Assembly: GCF_001704635.1 (NCBI RefSeq)
Contig: NZ_MAXF01000028.1
Span: 29,257 to 93,256 of the forward strand
Length of the DNA stretch: 64,000 bases
From: Streptomyces sparsogenes
GTDB taxonomy: Bacteria > Actinomycetota > Actinomycetes > Streptomycetales > Streptomycetaceae
Direction of reading: 5' to 3'
Shown: positions 27,210 through 37,282 of the stretch, in pieces
Numbering within the stretch: position 1 is the first letter of the stretch
Layout of the letters: the number at the start of each line of letters is the position of its first letter
The notes under the pieces: model-generated
What the model saw: the letters and a program-made list of their open reading frames with translations, nothing else
What the model was told of the DNA's origin: nothing
Databases searched by the model: none
Position numbers and translations under genes: made by a program

Positions 27210-28643
27210 TCAGAACGGCTTGAACGTGTCGTACTCGGCTTCCGCGTCGTCCCGCGCCGCGTCCCGCTCGCGGCGGCGCTGCGCGGCCGGGCGCGGGGCC
27301 TCGAAGCGGTGGTCCTCGCCGCGGCGGCCGAGCATCTCCGCGCCGGCCGTGACGGTCGGCTCCCAGTCGAAGACGACGGCGTCGTCGGTGGCGCCGATGA
27401 CGACCTCGTCGCCCGCCCGCGCCCCGGCCTTCACCAGCTCCTCCTCGACCCCCAGGCGGGCCAGCCGGTCCGCGAGGTAGCCGACGGCCTCGTCGTTGTT
27501 GAAGTCGGTCTGGCGGACCCAGCGCTCGGGCTTCTCGCCCACCACGCGGTAGAAGCCCTCCTCGACGACGACCCTGAAGCCCGCGTCGTCCACGGCCTTC
27601 GGGCGGATGACGATGCGGGTCGCCTCCTCCTTGGGCTTGGCCGCACGCGCGTCGGCGACGATCTTCGCCAGGGCGAAGGAAAGCTCCTTGAGGCCGTGCC
27701 GGGAGACCGCCGACACCTCGAAGACCTGGTAGCCGCGGGCCTCCAGGTCCGGCCGGATCATGTCGGCGAGGTCCTGGCCGTCGGGGACGTCGACCTTGTT
27801 GAGCGCGACCAGCCGCGGCCGGTCCTCCAGGCCGCCGTACTGCGCCAGCTCCGCCTCGATGACGTCGAGGTCGGTCAGCGGGTCCCGCTCGGACTCCAGC
27901 GCCGCCGTGTCCAGGACGTGGACGAGCACCGAGCAGCGCTCGACGTGGCGCAGGAACTCCAGGCCCAGGCCCTTGCCCTGGCTGGCGCCCGGGATCAGGC
28001 CCGGCACATCGGCGATGGTGTAGACGGTCGAGCCGGCCGTCACCACGCCGAGGTTGGGCACCAGGGTGGTGAAGGGGTAGTCGGCGATCTTCGGCTTGGC
28101 GGCCGAGAGCACCGAGATCAGCGAGGACTTGCCGGCGCTCGGGTAGCCGACGAGGGCCACGTCCGCGACCGTCTTCAGCTCCAGGACCACGTCCCCGGCC
28201 TGGCCCGGCTCGCCCAGCAGCGCGAACCCGGGGGCCTTGCGGCGGGCCGAGGCCAGGGCGGCGTTGCCCAGGCCGCCGCGGCCGCCCTGGGCGGCGACGT
28301 AGGTGGTGCCCTGCCCGACCAGGTCGGCCAGGACGTTGCCCTGCTTGTCGAGCACGACGGTGCCGTCCGGGACGGGCAGCACCAGGTCCGTGCCGTCCTT
28401 GCCGGAGCGGTTGCCGCCCTCGCCCGGCTTGCCGTTGGTGGCCTTGCGGTGCGGGCTGTGGTGGTAGTCGAGCAGCGTGGTGACCGACTGGTCGACGACC
28501 AGGATCACATCGCCGCCACGGCCGCCGTTGCCCCCGTCCGGGCCGCCGAGCGGCTTGAACTTCTCCCGGTGCACGGAGGCGCAGCCGTGGCCCCCGTTAC
28601 CCGCGGCGACATGCAGCTCGACGCGGTCCACGAAGGTGGTCAT
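27210..28643 (-). CDS. obgE: Obg-family GTPase
   Basis: A 477-residue GTPase. The glycine-rich Obg fold (about 1-158) is followed by the G domain (about 160-330), with P-loop [11 protein letters not shown], the DVPGLI switch II and NKVD. The OCT domain (about 345-425, [23 protein letters not shown]) and a disordered tail follow. Obg binds the large ribosomal subunit and ppGpp; in S. coelicolor it affects the onset of sporulation. The order rplU-rpmA-obgE is conserved. Here a 13-bp-stem hairpin separates rpmA from obgE. Confidence 0.96.
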   Translation of the reverse strand: MTTFVDRVELHVAAGNGGHGCASVHREKFKPLGGPDGGNGGRGGDVILVVDQSVTTLLDYHHSPHRKATNGKPGEGGNRSGKDGTDLVLPVPDGTVVLDKQGNVLADLVGQGTTYVAAQGGRGGLGNAALASARRKAPGFALLGEPGQAGDVVLELKTVADVALVGYPSAGKSSLISVLSAAKPKIADYPFTTLVPNLGVVTAGSTVYTIADVPGLIPGASQGKGLGLEFLRHVERCSVLVHVLDTAALESERDPLTDLDVIEAELAQYGGLEDRPRLVALNKVDVPDGQDLADMIRPDLEARGYQVFEVSAVSRHGLKELSFALAKIVADARAAKPKEEATRIVIRPKAVDDAGFRVVVEEGFYRVVGEKPERWVRQTDFNNDEAVGYLADRLARLGVEEELVKAGARAGDEVVIGATDDAVVFDWEPTVTAGAEMLGRRGEDHRFEAPRPAAQRRRERDAARDDAEAEYDTFKPF

Positions 28644-28693
28644 GACGGTGTGCCTCCAGATGCGTATGTACGGAATGTCTTAGGCGTAACGCG

Positions 28694-28761
28694 CCGAGGG
28701 CGGACCCGCTTCCCCGCGACGGTGTAGAACCCGTCACGGGAGAAGAGCGGTCCGCCCTCGG
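28694..28761 (-). terminator. large hairpin between rpmA and obgE
   Basis: CCGAGGGCGGACC (28694-28706) and GGTCCGCCCTCGG (28749-28761) form a perfect 13-bp stem around a 42-base loop that contains a smaller GACGG/CCGTC stem. There is no U-tract. It may reduce read-through or serve as an RNase processing or protection site. Confidence 0.6.
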
Positions 28762-28787
28762 AAAGGTGTGGTGTCGCGCCGGGCCGA

Positions 28788-29045
28788 TTACTCGGCGACC
28801 GGGACGATGTTCACGACCTTGCGGCCACGGGAGGTGCCGAACTGCACCGCACCGGCGGCCAGCGCGAACAGCGTGTCGTCGCCGCCGCGGCCGACGCCCG
28901 AGCCGGGGTGGAAGTGCGTGCCGCGCTGGCGGACCAGGATCTCACCCGCGTTGACGACCTGGCCGCCGAAGCGCTTGACGCCGAGCCGCTGGGCGTTGGA
29001 GTCGCGACCGTTCCGGGTGGACGATGCGCCCTTCTTGTGTGCCAT
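28788..29045 (-). CDS. rpmA: 50S ribosomal protein bL27
   Basis: An 85-residue protein beginning [20 protein letters not shown], the universal bL27 start whose N-terminal tail reaches toward the peptidyl-transferase centre. It has no cleavable N-terminal extension such as found in Staphylococcus. [21 protein letters not shown] is the conserved core. It lies 14 bp downstream of rplU, so the two ribosomal genes are co-transcribed and possibly coupled. Confidence 0.97.
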   Translation of the reverse strand: MAHKKGASSTRNGRDSNAQRLGVKRFGGQVVNAGEILVRQRGTHFHPGSGVGRGGDDTLFALAAGAVQFGTSRGRKVVNIVPVAE

Positions 29046-29059
29046 CTCTCCTCAGTCCC

Positions 29060-29380
29060 TTACTTCGCAGCCGCGTCGATGCTGGTGATCTTCAGCGCGG
29101 TGTGCAGCTGGCGGTGGCCGATCCGCTTGCGGTAGCCGGTCTTGTTCTTGTACTTCAGGATGTCGATCTTGGCGCCCTTGTGGTGGTCCACGACCTCGGC
29201 GTGCACCTTCACGCCGGCCAGCACCCACGGGTCGCTGGTCACGGCGTCGCCGTCGACAACGAGCAGAGTCGAGAGCTCGACGGTGTCGCCGACCTTGCTG
29301 CTGGACAAACGGTCGACCTCGATGACGTCGCCCACGGACACCTTCTGCTGGCGGCCGCCGGTGCGCACGATTGCGTACAC
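29060..29380 (-). CDS. rplU: 50S ribosomal protein bL21
   Basis: A 106-residue protein from a GTG start ([18 protein letters not shown]). The conserved C-terminal [19 protein letters not shown] contacts 23S rRNA. It is the first gene of rplU-rpmA-obgE. About 290 bp separate it from rne upstream on the same strand, including the rne terminator, so this gap must hold the rplU promoter. It contains a TTGACC element near 29565 and a GGCGT-TTGT-ACGCC inverted repeat, but no convincing -10 box. Confidence 0.97.
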   Translation of the reverse strand: MYAIVRTGGRQQKVSVGDVIEVDRLSSSKVGDTVELSTLLVVDGDAVTSDPWVLAGVKVHAEVVDHHKGAKIDILKYKNKTGYRKRIGHRQLHTALKITSIDAAAK

Positions 29381-29610
29381 GCGGTTCTCACTCTCTCGTC
29401 AGTAATCGGGACCTCTGATGCCAGCCGCTCCCCACCGACCCGCACGGTCCGTGGTTCACCGATCGTCTCGTATCGCCTTACGGCGTGATCCGGCATCGGC
29501 GAGCGGCCTCTCCCGACGGAACGGGAGGGATTTGCTCAGGGGTTTGGCGTACAAACGCCGACGGTCAAGGTTACGGGGCCGGGACCAGGCGGTCAAACCG
29601 GGGCCGGGTC

Positions 29611-29644
29611 GGGGCGCCCACCCTTGTGCGTGGGTGGGCGCCCC
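29611..29644 (-). terminator. terminator after rne
   Basis: GGGGCGCCCACCC (29611-29623) and GGGTGGGCGCCCC (29632-29644) form a perfect 13-bp stem with an eight-base loop, about 30 bp beyond the rne stop on the minus strand. Confidence 0.8.
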
Positions 29645-29673
29645 CGCGCCCCGGCCCCGGTCCGGCCGCGCGG

Positions 29674-32600
29674 TCAGTCGTCGGTGGAGGCCGAGACCGA
29701 GGACGGCGTCTGCTGCTCCGCCGCCGCGGTCTTCTTGGCCGCCGACTTCTTGGCCGTCGTCTTCTTCGCGGCGGTCTTCTTGGCGGTGGTCTTCTTCGCC
29801 GCCGTCTTCTTGGCCGCGGCCTTCTTCGCCGGCGCCTTCTTGGCGGCCTTGCGGGCCGTCTTCTTCGCCGCCGTCTTCTTGGCCGCCGCCTCCGGCTCGG
29901 CCGGCTCGGCCGCGCCCTCGGGGGTGGCTTCCGGCGCGGCCTCGGGGGCCTCCTCGGGCTCGCTCACGGCCGCCGCCGGCTCCGGGGCCGCCTCCGGCTC
30001 CAGGGCGGGCTGCGGGGCGGCTTCGGGCGCGGCCTCGGGCTCCGGAGCGGAGTCCTGGGCAGGCGCGCTGACGACCACCACGGCCGCCTCCGCGGAGCCC
30101 GACGGCGAGCCCGCGGGAGCGGTCACCTTCCGGGTCGCCCGGCGGCGGGTACGGGGCGCCGGCACCGGCTCGGGGGCCGGCTCGGCCGCCGCCTCCGGCT
30201 TCGGCTCCTCCGCCGGGGCCTCCTTCGGCTCCTCGGCCGGCACGACGACCACGGCCGCCTCCGCCTGCCGGGCGGCCTTCGGGGCGCCCGCCGGGGCGGA
30301 CACCTTACGGGTCGCCCGGCGCCGCGTACGGCCACGGGTGGCGGCCGCCTCGGCCTCGGCGGCGCTGCTGTACAGCTCCTCGTCGGCGGCGAAGGTCACC
30401 GGCTCCGGCGCGGCGCGGTGCTCCGCCGCCTCGGCCGCGGCCTCGGCCACCGTCTCCGGCTCGGCCTCCACGGCCTCGGCCGCCTCCACAGCCTCGGCCG
30501 TCTCGGCGGCCTCCGCCACCTCCGGCGCCTGCTCGATCTCGGGCTGCTGACCGGCGACCGCGCCCTTCTTCTTCTTGCGCTTGCCGCCACCGCCGCCGAC
30601 CGCGGCCGGCTGGTCCATGTGGACGATCAGACCACGGCCGTTGCAGTGCACACAGGACTCGGAGAAGGACTCCAGCAGGCCCTGGCCGACCCGCTTGCGG
30701 GTCATCTGGACCAGGCCCAGCGAGGTGACCTCGGCCACCTGGTGCTTCGTACGGTCGCGTCCCAGGCACTCCAGGAGGCGCCGCAGCACCAGGTCCCGGT
30801 TGGACTCCAGCACCATGTCGATGAAGTCGATCACGATGATGCCGCCGAGGTCGCGCAGCCGCAGCTGGCGCACGATCTCCTCGGCCGCCTCCAGGTTGTT
30901 CCTGGTGACCGTCTCCTCCAGGTTGCCGCCCTGGCCGGTGAACTTGCCGGTGTTGACGTCGACCACGACCATCGCCTCGGTCCGGTCGATCACCAGGGAG
31001 CCGCCGCTGGGCAGCCACACCTTGCGGTCCAGCGCCTTCATCAGCTGCTCGTCGATCCGGTACGTGGCGAACACGTCGACGTCCGACGTCCACTTCTGGA
31101 GCCGGTCCACGAGGTCCGGCGCGACGTGCGAGACGTATCCGTGGATCGTCTCCCAGGCGCCGTCACCGCTCACGATGACCTTCGAGAAGTCCTCGTTGAA
31201 GATGTCGCGGACGACCCGGACGGTCATGTCCGGCTCGCCGTACAGCAGCGTGGGGGCGCTGCCGCTCTTCGCCTTCTTCCGGATCTCCTCCCACTGCGCC
31301 TGGAGCCGCTTGACGTCGCGGGCCAGCTCCTCCTCGCTCGCGCCCTCGGCCGCGGTGCGGACGATGACGCCCGCGTCCTCGGGGACGATCTTCTTGAGGA
31401 TCTGCTTCAGTCGGGCGCGCTCGGTGTCCGGCAGCTTGCGGCTGATGCCGGTCATCGAGCCCTCGGGCACGTACACCAGGTAGCGGCCGGGAAGGGAGAC
31501 CTGGCTGGTCAGCCGGGCACCCTTGTGGCCGATCGGGTCCTTGGTGACCTGGACCAGGACGGACTGGCCGGACTTGAGGGCGGTCTCGATGCGGCGCGGG
31601 CCGTTGGCGAGACCCAGCGCCTCGAAGTTGACCTCGCCCGCGTACAGCACGGCGTTGCGGCCCTTGCCGATGTCGACGAAGGCGGCCTCCATCGACGGCA
31701 GGACGTTCTGCACCTTGCCCAGGTAGACGTTGCCGACGTAGCTGTTCGACTGCTCCTTGTTGACGAAGTGCTCGACGAGGACGTTGTCCTCCAGCACGCC
31801 GATCTGGGTGCGCTCGCCGTTCTGCCGGACGACCATCACCCGCTCGACCGCCTCGCGGCGGGCCAGGAACTCGGCCTCCGTGATGATCGGCACCCGGCGG
31901 CGGCCCTGCTCGCGGCCCTCGCGGCGGCGCTGCTTCTTCGCCTCCAGACGCGTCGAGCCCTTGATCGACTGCACCTCGTCGGCGCCGGACTCCGCCTCCT
32001 TGGCGCGCCGCTCGCGCGGCTCGCGGATCTTGACGACCGTGCGCTCCGGGTCGTCGCCCGCCTCGACCTCGGCGGCGTCCCCGCTGCGCCGGCGGCGGCG
32101 TCGGCGACGACGGCTGCTGCTGGTGCCGGCCGCGCCCGACTCGTCGGCCTCGTCGGCCTCCTCGCCCCCGGCCTCACCGGTGGCCTGCTCGCCCTCGGCC
32201 TCGCCCGGCTGCTCGTCCTCGTACCGCTCGCCGGACTCGCCCTCGGCGCTCTCGGCCTCCGCGGCCTCGCCACGGCGGCGGCGCCGCCCGCCCCGGCGAC
32301 GGCGGCGGGACGGGCGGTCGCCCGACTCCTCGTCGCCGTGCTCGCCCTCGTCGAACTCGGCCTCCTCGGCGGTCTCGGCCGCCTCCTCCGCCTCGGCCTG
32401 CGCGGCCTGGTCCTCGGACGGCTCGCCCCGGCGACGGCGCCGGCGGCGCGCGCCGGCGGGTGCCGCCGGCTCGGCGGTCTCGAACGCTTCCGTGTCCTCC
32501 GTGTCTTCCGTCTCCTCCGCCTCGGCCGCCTCCGCGGCGGCCGCGGCGGCGGCCAGAGCCGCGCTCTCCGGCGTCTGGAACACCGGCTCGGTGAACACCG

Positions 32601-34083
32601 GCGCCTGGAACACGGCGGTCGGCGGGCGCACCGCCCTGCGCCGCGACCTGGCCGGAGCCTCCGGCTCGGCCTCGGCCGGCTGCGGGGCCTCGGCCCGCGG
32701 GCTCGCTGCCTGCGCGGCCTCGGCCGACTCGTCGGCGGCGGCCGCGGTACGGGTCGCCCTGCGGCGCGTACGGGCGCGCGGCGCGGCCTCGGCCGGCTGC
32801 GCCGCGGCGTCGGACGCGGCGGCGCTCTCGGCGGCCGGCTCCTCGGCGGTCTGCTCGGTGGGCTGCGTGGTGGGAGCTTCGGCGGTCACCTCAGCCTCGG
32901 CCTCGGGCGCGCCCGTCGGGGCGGTCGCCTTACGGGTCGCCCGGCGGCGGGTACGGCGCGCGGGCTGCGCGGGCTCCTCCGCCGCCTCGGCTCCGGACTC
33001 GGTCGCGGCGGCCTGCGCGGCGGCGTCGGTCTCGGCGGTCGCGCTCACGGTCTCGCCCGCCGGGGCGGGCTGCGAGGTCTCCTCGCCGGCGGCGGGCGGC
33101 GGGCCGGCCGGGGCGGTCGCCTTGCGCGTCACCCGACGACGCCGGCGCACCGGCTCGGCGGGCTCAGCGGTCCCGGCGGCCTCCACGGCGGCGGGCTCCG
33201 ACGCGGCCTCGGCGGCCTCGTCCTCCGCGTCCGCCTCGGCTTCCGCTTCGTCGGCCTCTTCGGCGACGACCGTCTCGGCGGCCTCCGGCGCACCCGCCGG
33301 AGCGGATGCCCGGCGCGTCGCGCGACGGCGCCTGCGGGCCGGCGCGGCGGCCTCCTCCGCCTCGGCGGGCTGCTCATCAGCCGCCACATCCGCCTCTTCG
33401 GCCTCAGCAGCGGGCTCGACGGCGGGTTCGGCGGCGACCACGGTCTCAGCGTCCTTCGACGCAGCCGCCGGAGCGGACGCCTGACGCGTCGCACGGCGGC
33501 GCTTGCGCGCCGGCGCGGCGACCTCGGCCGTCTCCTCGCCCTCGGGGGTCTCGTCCGCCCCGGTGGCGGGCTCCGCAGCGGGCTCCGCGGCGACCACGGT
33601 CTCAGCGCCCTCCGGCGCGCCCGCCGGAGCGGTCGCCTTGCGGGTCGCGCGACGGCGCGTACGCGGCGCGGGCACCGGCTCTTCCGCCGGTGCGGCGTCC
33701 TCGGCGGCGGAGCCGGGCTCCGCCGCGGCGACCACCGTCTCGGGTGTGGTCTCGGCCGTCTCCGGCGCGCCCGCCGGGGCCGTCGCCTTGCGGGTCGTGC
33801 GACGGCGCGTACGCGGCGCGGGCACCGGCTCGTCGGCGGCCGCCGCGGCAGGGGCCTCCGGGTCGGTGGACTGGGTGGCCGGTATGGCCGGGGCCGCGGC
33901 CTGGGCCTCGTCGCCCAGCGCCCCCGTGGGCGGGCCGGCCGGGCGGGAGGCCGCGCGCCGGCGGCGCGGCGGCAGCGTGTCGCTGGGTGAGTTGTTCTCG
34001 GTGGTGCCCCTGGGGGCGACGGCGCGCGGAGCGGCCTGTCCCAGCGGCTGGATAGGTTCGATCGGCTCAATGGGCTCGAGCAT
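29674..34083 (-). CDS. rne: ribonuclease E/G with long repeat-bearing arms
   Basis: A 1469-residue endoribonuclease from the ATG at 34081-34083. The catalytic core is central, about 735-1160, as in S. coelicolor RNase ES. It has an S1 domain near 750-840 ([17 protein letters not shown]), DNase-I-like active-site acids VVVDVNTG (near 1039) and VIDFIDMV, and the zinc-link CVHCNGRG near 1146. Both flanking arms are disordered, acidic and Ala-rich, with a repeated motif of the form [16 protein letters not shown]: about eight copies before and two after the core. The C-terminal end is a lysine/alanine histone-H1-like tail of AKKTAAKKT units. RNase E initiates mRNA decay and rRNA processing; the arms usually bind degradosome partners. 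Confidence 0.95.
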   Translation of the reverse strand: MLEPIEPIEPIQPLGQAAPRAVAPRGTTENNSPSDTLPPRRRRAASRPAGPPTGALGDEAQAAAPAIPATQSTDPEAPAAAAADEPVPAPRTRRRTTRKATAPAGAPETAETTPETVVAAAEPGSAAEDAAPAEEPVPAPRTRRRATRKATAPAGAPEGAETVVAAEPAAEPATGADETPEGEETAEVAAPARKRRRATRQASAPAAASKDAETVVAAEPAVEPAAEAEEADVAADEQPAEAEEAAAPARRRRRATRRASAPAGAPEAAETVVAEEADEAEAEADAEDEAAEAASEPAAVEAAGTAEPAEPVRRRRRVTRKATAPAGPPPAAGEETSQPAPAGETVSATAETDAAAQAAATESGAEAAEEPAQPARRTRRRATRKATAPTGAPEAEAEVTAEAPTTQPTEQTAEEPAAESAAASDAAAQPAEAAPRARTRRRATRTAAAADESAEAAQAASPRAEAPQPAEAEPEAPARSRRRAVRPPTAVFQAPVFTEPVFQTPESAALAAAAAAAEAAEAEETEDTEDTEAFETAEPAAPAGARRRRRRRGEPSEDQAAQAEAEEAAETAEEAEFDEGEHGDEESGDRPSRRRRRGGRRRRRGEAAEAESAEGESGERYEDEQPGEAEGEQATGEAGGEEADEADESGAAGTSSSRRRRRRRRRSGDAAEVEAGDDPERTVVKIREPRERRAKEAESGADEVQSIKGSTRLEAKKQRRREGREQGRRRVPIITEAEFLARREAVERVMVVRQNGERTQIGVLEDNVLVEHFVNKEQSNSYVGNVYLGKVQNVLPSMEAAFVDIGKGRNAVLYAGEVNFEALGLANGPRRIETALKSGQSVLVQVTKDPIGHKGARLTSQVSLPGRYLVYVPEGSMTGISRKLPDTERARLKQILKKIVPEDAGVIVRTAAEGASEEELARDVKRLQAQWEEIRKKAKSGSAPTLLYGEPDMTVRVVRDIFNEDFSKVIVSGDGAWETIHGYVSHVAPDLVDRLQKWTSDVDVFATYRIDEQLMKALDRKVWLPSGGSLVIDRTEAMVVVDVNTGKFTGQGGNLEETVTRNNLEAAEEIVRQLRLRDLGGIIVIDFIDMVLESNRDLVLRRLLECLGRDRTKHQVAEVTSLGLVQMTRKRVGQGLLESFSESCVHCNGRGLIVHMDQPAAVGGGGGKRKKKKGAVAGQQPEIEQAPEVAEAAETAEAVEAAEAVEAEPETVAEAAAEAAEHRAAPEPVTFAADEELYSSAAEAEAAATRGRTRRRATRKVSAPAGAPKAARQAEAAVVVVPAEEPKEAPAEEPKPEAAAEPAPEPVPAPRTRRRATRKVTAPAGSPSGSAEAAVVVVSAPAQDSAPEPEAAPEAAPQPALEPEAAPEPAAAVSEPEEAPEAAPEATPEGAAEPAEPEAAAKKTAAKKTARKAAKKAPAKKAAAKKTAAKKTTAKKTAAKKTTAKKSAAKKTAAAEQQTPSSVSASTDD

Positions 34084-34303
34084 GCGGGCGTTTCTCCCGT
34101 CACGCTCCCGGGCGCCGCGTCTGCGTCCGGCGGCAATCCGCGCTGTGCGCGTTCGCCGCCGCCCGCGGCGCGGGCGCCGCACGGGAGCTGTCGTCTCGCT
34201 CGCCGGGACCGGAAATGCCCGGACCGGCGAAAGTCTCCTGGTCAGTGCGCCTGCCGGACCCGGGTGGCTCCCTGGTGCGATCGGCGGCGCATCGACGGCG
34301 GTC

Positions 34304-35122
34304 CTACGCGGAACCTCCCGGCGCCATCGCGGCGGTCAGCCCGGCGGCCGTGGGTGGGGCGGCCGGTGCTGCCTCGCGATCGGGCGCGAGCGGGTCGGTC
34401 ACCGTGCCGGACTCCTCATCGAGCAGCCCCTGCGCCAGCCTGGTCACCGCTGCGGGGACCGGCGGCGCCAGGTCGGCCGTAGCGCGGAGACCGGACAGGA
34501 CGTCGTCGGGTCGTACGGCAGGTGTCAGATGCCGTACCACCAGCCGCAGTATCGCACAGCCGGGGTGCCCTGGCCTATCGACCGGCGCGGAGAAGGCCTC
34601 GAGCCGGGCCACCGCGGCACGCGCGTCGAAGGTCCGCAACCCGTTTTTCGTCATGCGCTCGACCTCGACCGTTTCGGCCGAGAGGAAGGCGGCGGCGGCT
34701 CGCTCGGCCTCGTCGGGGGCGACTCCGTCGAGCCGGATCTCCCAGACGGAGGCCTGCAGCCGGTCGGCCAGACCCGAGGTGCGGGCCTCGACGGCGTCGA
34801 TGACGTCGAGGCCGTCGGGCAGCGACTCGTCGAGGAGTTCCCGCAGCCTCTCGGGGTCGCGCGCCTCGGTGAGCTGGATCTCCAGGTACTCGGCCTCACT
34901 GCCCGTGCCGGTGGGTGCGGCATTGGCGTACGACACCTTGGGGTGCGGGGTGAACCCCGCCGAGTACGCCATGGGCACCTCGGCGCGGCGCAGCGCCCGC
35001 TCGAAGGCGCGCTGGAAGTCGCGGTGGCTGGTGAACCGGAGGCGGCCGCGCTTGGTGTAGCGCAAACGGATGCGCTGCACCGCGGGTGCGGGCGGCGGGC
35101 CTTCGGGCTGTCGCTTGCCCAG
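34304..35122 (-). CDS. TIGR03936/DUF2344 radical-SAM-linked protein, probable CTG start
   Basis: About 272 residues if started at CTG 35120-35122, which follows AAGGAG by eight bases and gives LGKRQPEGPPPAPAVQRIRL. The GTG at 35080 is the conventional alternative but has no ribosome-binding site. The core RYTKRGRLRFTSHRDFQRAFERALRRA is the DUF2344 signature, with a C-terminal disordered tail. The family occurs beside or fused to the TIGR03960 radical SAM protein, as here, and near rne and ribosomal genes. The function of the pair is unknown; an RNA or ribosome modification is commonly suspected. Confidence 0.88.
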   Translation of the reverse strand: MGKRQPEGPPPAPAVQRIRLRYTKRGRLRFTSHRDFQRAFERALRRAEVPMAYSAGFTPHPKVSYANAAPTGTGSEAEYLEIQLTEARDPERLRELLDESLPDGLDVIDAVEARTSGLADRLQASVWEIRLDGVAPDEAERAAAAFLSAETVEVERMTKNGLRTFDARAAVARLEAFSAPVDRPGHPGCAILRLVVRHLTPAVRPDDVLSGLRATADLAPPVPAAVTRLAQGLLDEESGTVTDPLAPDREAAPAAPPTAAGLTAAMAPGGSA

Positions 35123-35141
35123 GGGTCCTTCTCCTTGCTGT

Positions 35142-35185
35142 CTGACGCCGCTGTCCGACGCAGCTGACTGACGCCGCTGTCTGAC
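35142..35185. repeat. 18-bp direct repeat before the DUF2344 gene
   Basis: CTGACGCCGCTGTCYGAC occurs at 35142-35159 and 35168-35185 with a single mismatch. It lies just upstream of the probable ribosome-binding site of the DUF2344 gene. Confidence 0.75.
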
Positions 35186-35268
35186 GGCTGTCGTACGTCG
35201 GTGGCCGGGCGCTCACCCGGGCGGGTGCGCGGCCCGTGCCTCTTCCAGCGTACTTGTCGGGCCGGGGG

Positions 35269-37194
35269 TTACTTGACGACCGACAGCGGCAGCAACTTCC
35301 TGCCGGTCGGTCCGATCTGGATCTCGGTGCTCATCTGCGGGCACACGCCGCAGTCGAAGCACGGGGTCCAGCGGCAGTCGTCGACCTCGGTCTCGTCGAG
35401 GGCGTCCTGCCAGTCCTCCCAGAGCCAGTCCTTGTCGAGGCCGGAGTCGAGGTGGTCCCAGGGCAGGACCTCCTCGTAGCCGCGCTCGCGGGTGGTGTAC
35501 CAGTCGACGTCCACGCCGAACTCGGGAAGGGTCCGCTCGGCGCACTCCATCCAGCGGTCGTAGCTGAAGTGCTCGCGCCAGCCGTCGAAGCGGCCGCCGT
35601 CCTCGTAGACCGCGCGGATGACCGCGCCCACCCGGCGGTCACCGCGGGAGAGCAGGCCCTCGACGATGCCGGGCTTGCCGTCGTGGTAGCGGAAGCCAAT
35701 GGACCGGCCGTACTTCTTGTCACCGCGGATCTTCTCGCGCAGCTTCTCCAGGCGCGCGTCGGTCTCCTCGGCGCTGAGCTGCGGCGCCCACTGGAAGGGG
35801 GTGTGCGGCTTGGGGACGAAGCCGCCGATGGAGACGGTGCAGCGGATGTCGTTCTTGCCGGAGACCTCGCGGCCCTTGGCGATGACCTTCGTCGCCATGT
35901 CGGCGATCTGCAGCACGTCCTCGTCGGTCTCGGTGGGCAGGCCGCACATGAAGTACAGCTTCACCTGCCGCCAGCCGTTGCCGTAGGCGGTGGCGACGGT
36001 CCTGATCAGGTCCTCCTCCGAGACCATCTTGTTGATGACCTTGCGGATGCGCTCGCTGCCGCCCTCGGGGGCGAAGGTGAGGCCGGAGCGGCGGCCGTTG
36101 CGGGTCAGCTCGTTGGCGAGGTCGATGTTGAAGGCGTCGACCCGGGTCGAGGGGAGCGACAGGCCGATCTTGTCTTCCTCGTAGCGGTCGGCGAGGCCCT
36201 TGGCGATGTCACCGATCTCGGTGTGGTCCGCCGAGGACAGGGACAGCAGGCCGACCTCCTCGAAGCCGGTGGCCTTGAGGCCCTTGTCGACCATCTCGCC
36301 GATGCCGGTGATGGACCGCTCGCGCACCGGGCGGGTGATCATGCCCGCCTGGCAGAAGCGGCAGCCGCGGGTGCAGCCGCGGAAGATCTCCACGGACATC
36401 CGCTCGTGGACCGTCTCGGCGAGCGGCACCAGCGGCTGCTTCGGGTACGGCCACTCGTCCAGGTCCATGACGGTGTGCTTGGACACCCGCCACGGCACGC
36501 CGGAGCGGTTCGGTGCGACGCGGGCGATCCGGCCGTCGGTCAGGTACTCCACGTCGTAGAACTTCGGCACGTAGACGCCGCCGGTGCGGGCGAGGCGGAA
36601 CAGCAGCTCGTCCCGGCCGCCGGGGCGGCCCTCGGCCTTCCAGGCGCGGATGATCTCGGTCATCTCCAGGACCGCCTGCTCGCCGTCGCCGATCACCGCG
36701 CAGTCGATGAAGTCCGCGATCGGCTCGGGATTGAACGCGGCGTGACCACCGGCGACCACGATGGGGTGGTCGTCGCCGCGGTCCGCGGCGTCCAGCGGGA
36801 TCCCGGCCAGGTCGAGCGCGGTGAGCATGTTGGTGTAGCCGAGCTCGGTGGAGAAGGAGAGGCCGAAGACGTCGAACGCCGCGACCGGGCGGTGCGAGTC
36901 GACGGTGAACTGCGGCACCTTGTGCTCGCGCATCAGCTCTTCGAGGTCCGGCCAGACGCTGTACGTGCGCTCGGCGAGCACGCCCTCACGCTCGTTCAGC
37001 ACCTCGTAAAGGATCATGACGCCCTGGTTGGGCAGACCGACCTCGTACGCGTCCGGGTACATGAGCGCCCAGCGGACGTCGCAGCTCTGCCAATCTTTGA
37101 CGGTGGAGTTCAGCTCCCCGCCTACGTACTGGATCGGCTTCTGCACATGCGGGAGCAGGGCCTCGAGCTGTGGGAAGACCGACTCGACAGACAT
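35269..37194 (-). CDS. TIGR03960-family B12-binding/radical SAM protein
   Basis: A 641-residue protein from the ATG at 37192-37194. The N-terminal cobalamin-binding-like domain (about 35-200, MYPDAYEVGLPNQG and VVAGGHAAFNPEPIADF) precedes a radical SAM domain with the iron-sulfur motif CTRGCRFC near residue 277. A C-terminal part ends with CFDCGVCPQM, a further Cys cluster. Enzymes of this class use a 5'-deoxyadenosyl radical; the substrate is unknown. It lies upstream of the DUF2344 partner on the same strand, the arrangement seen widely. Confidence 0.93.
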   Translation of the reverse strand: MSVESVFPQLEALLPHVQKPIQYVGGELNSTVKDWQSCDVRWALMYPDAYEVGLPNQGVMILYEVLNEREGVLAERTYSVWPDLEELMREHKVPQFTVDSHRPVAAFDVFGLSFSTELGYTNMLTALDLAGIPLDAADRGDDHPIVVAGGHAAFNPEPIADFIDCAVIGDGEQAVLEMTEIIRAWKAEGRPGGRDELLFRLARTGGVYVPKFYDVEYLTDGRIARVAPNRSGVPWRVSKHTVMDLDEWPYPKQPLVPLAETVHERMSVEIFRGCTRGCRFCQAGMITRPVRERSITGIGEMVDKGLKATGFEEVGLLSLSSADHTEIGDIAKGLADRYEEDKIGLSLPSTRVDAFNIDLANELTRNGRRSGLTFAPEGGSERIRKVINKMVSEEDLIRTVATAYGNGWRQVKLYFMCGLPTETDEDVLQIADMATKVIAKGREVSGKNDIRCTVSIGGFVPKPHTPFQWAPQLSAEETDARLEKLREKIRGDKKYGRSIGFRYHDGKPGIVEGLLSRGDRRVGAVIRAVYEDGGRFDGWREHFSYDRWMECAERTLPEFGVDVDWYTTRERGYEEVLPWDHLDSGLDKDWLWEDWQDALDETEVDDCRWTPCFDCGVCPQMSTEIQIGPTGRKLLPLSVVK

Positions 37195-37282
37195 CCGGGA
37201 GACCTTCGTGAGCGGACAGGGGTGACCCTCAAGCCTAACCCGCCCGGCGGACACCGATTGACGCTCGCTCGGCCGCCCCGCG

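Noticed and set aside
29485..33990. A 1501-codon open frame on the plus strand opposite rne
   Set aside because: It is a composition shadow of the Ala/Glu-rich repeats of rne, with a Gly/Leu/Arg-rich translation and no domain.
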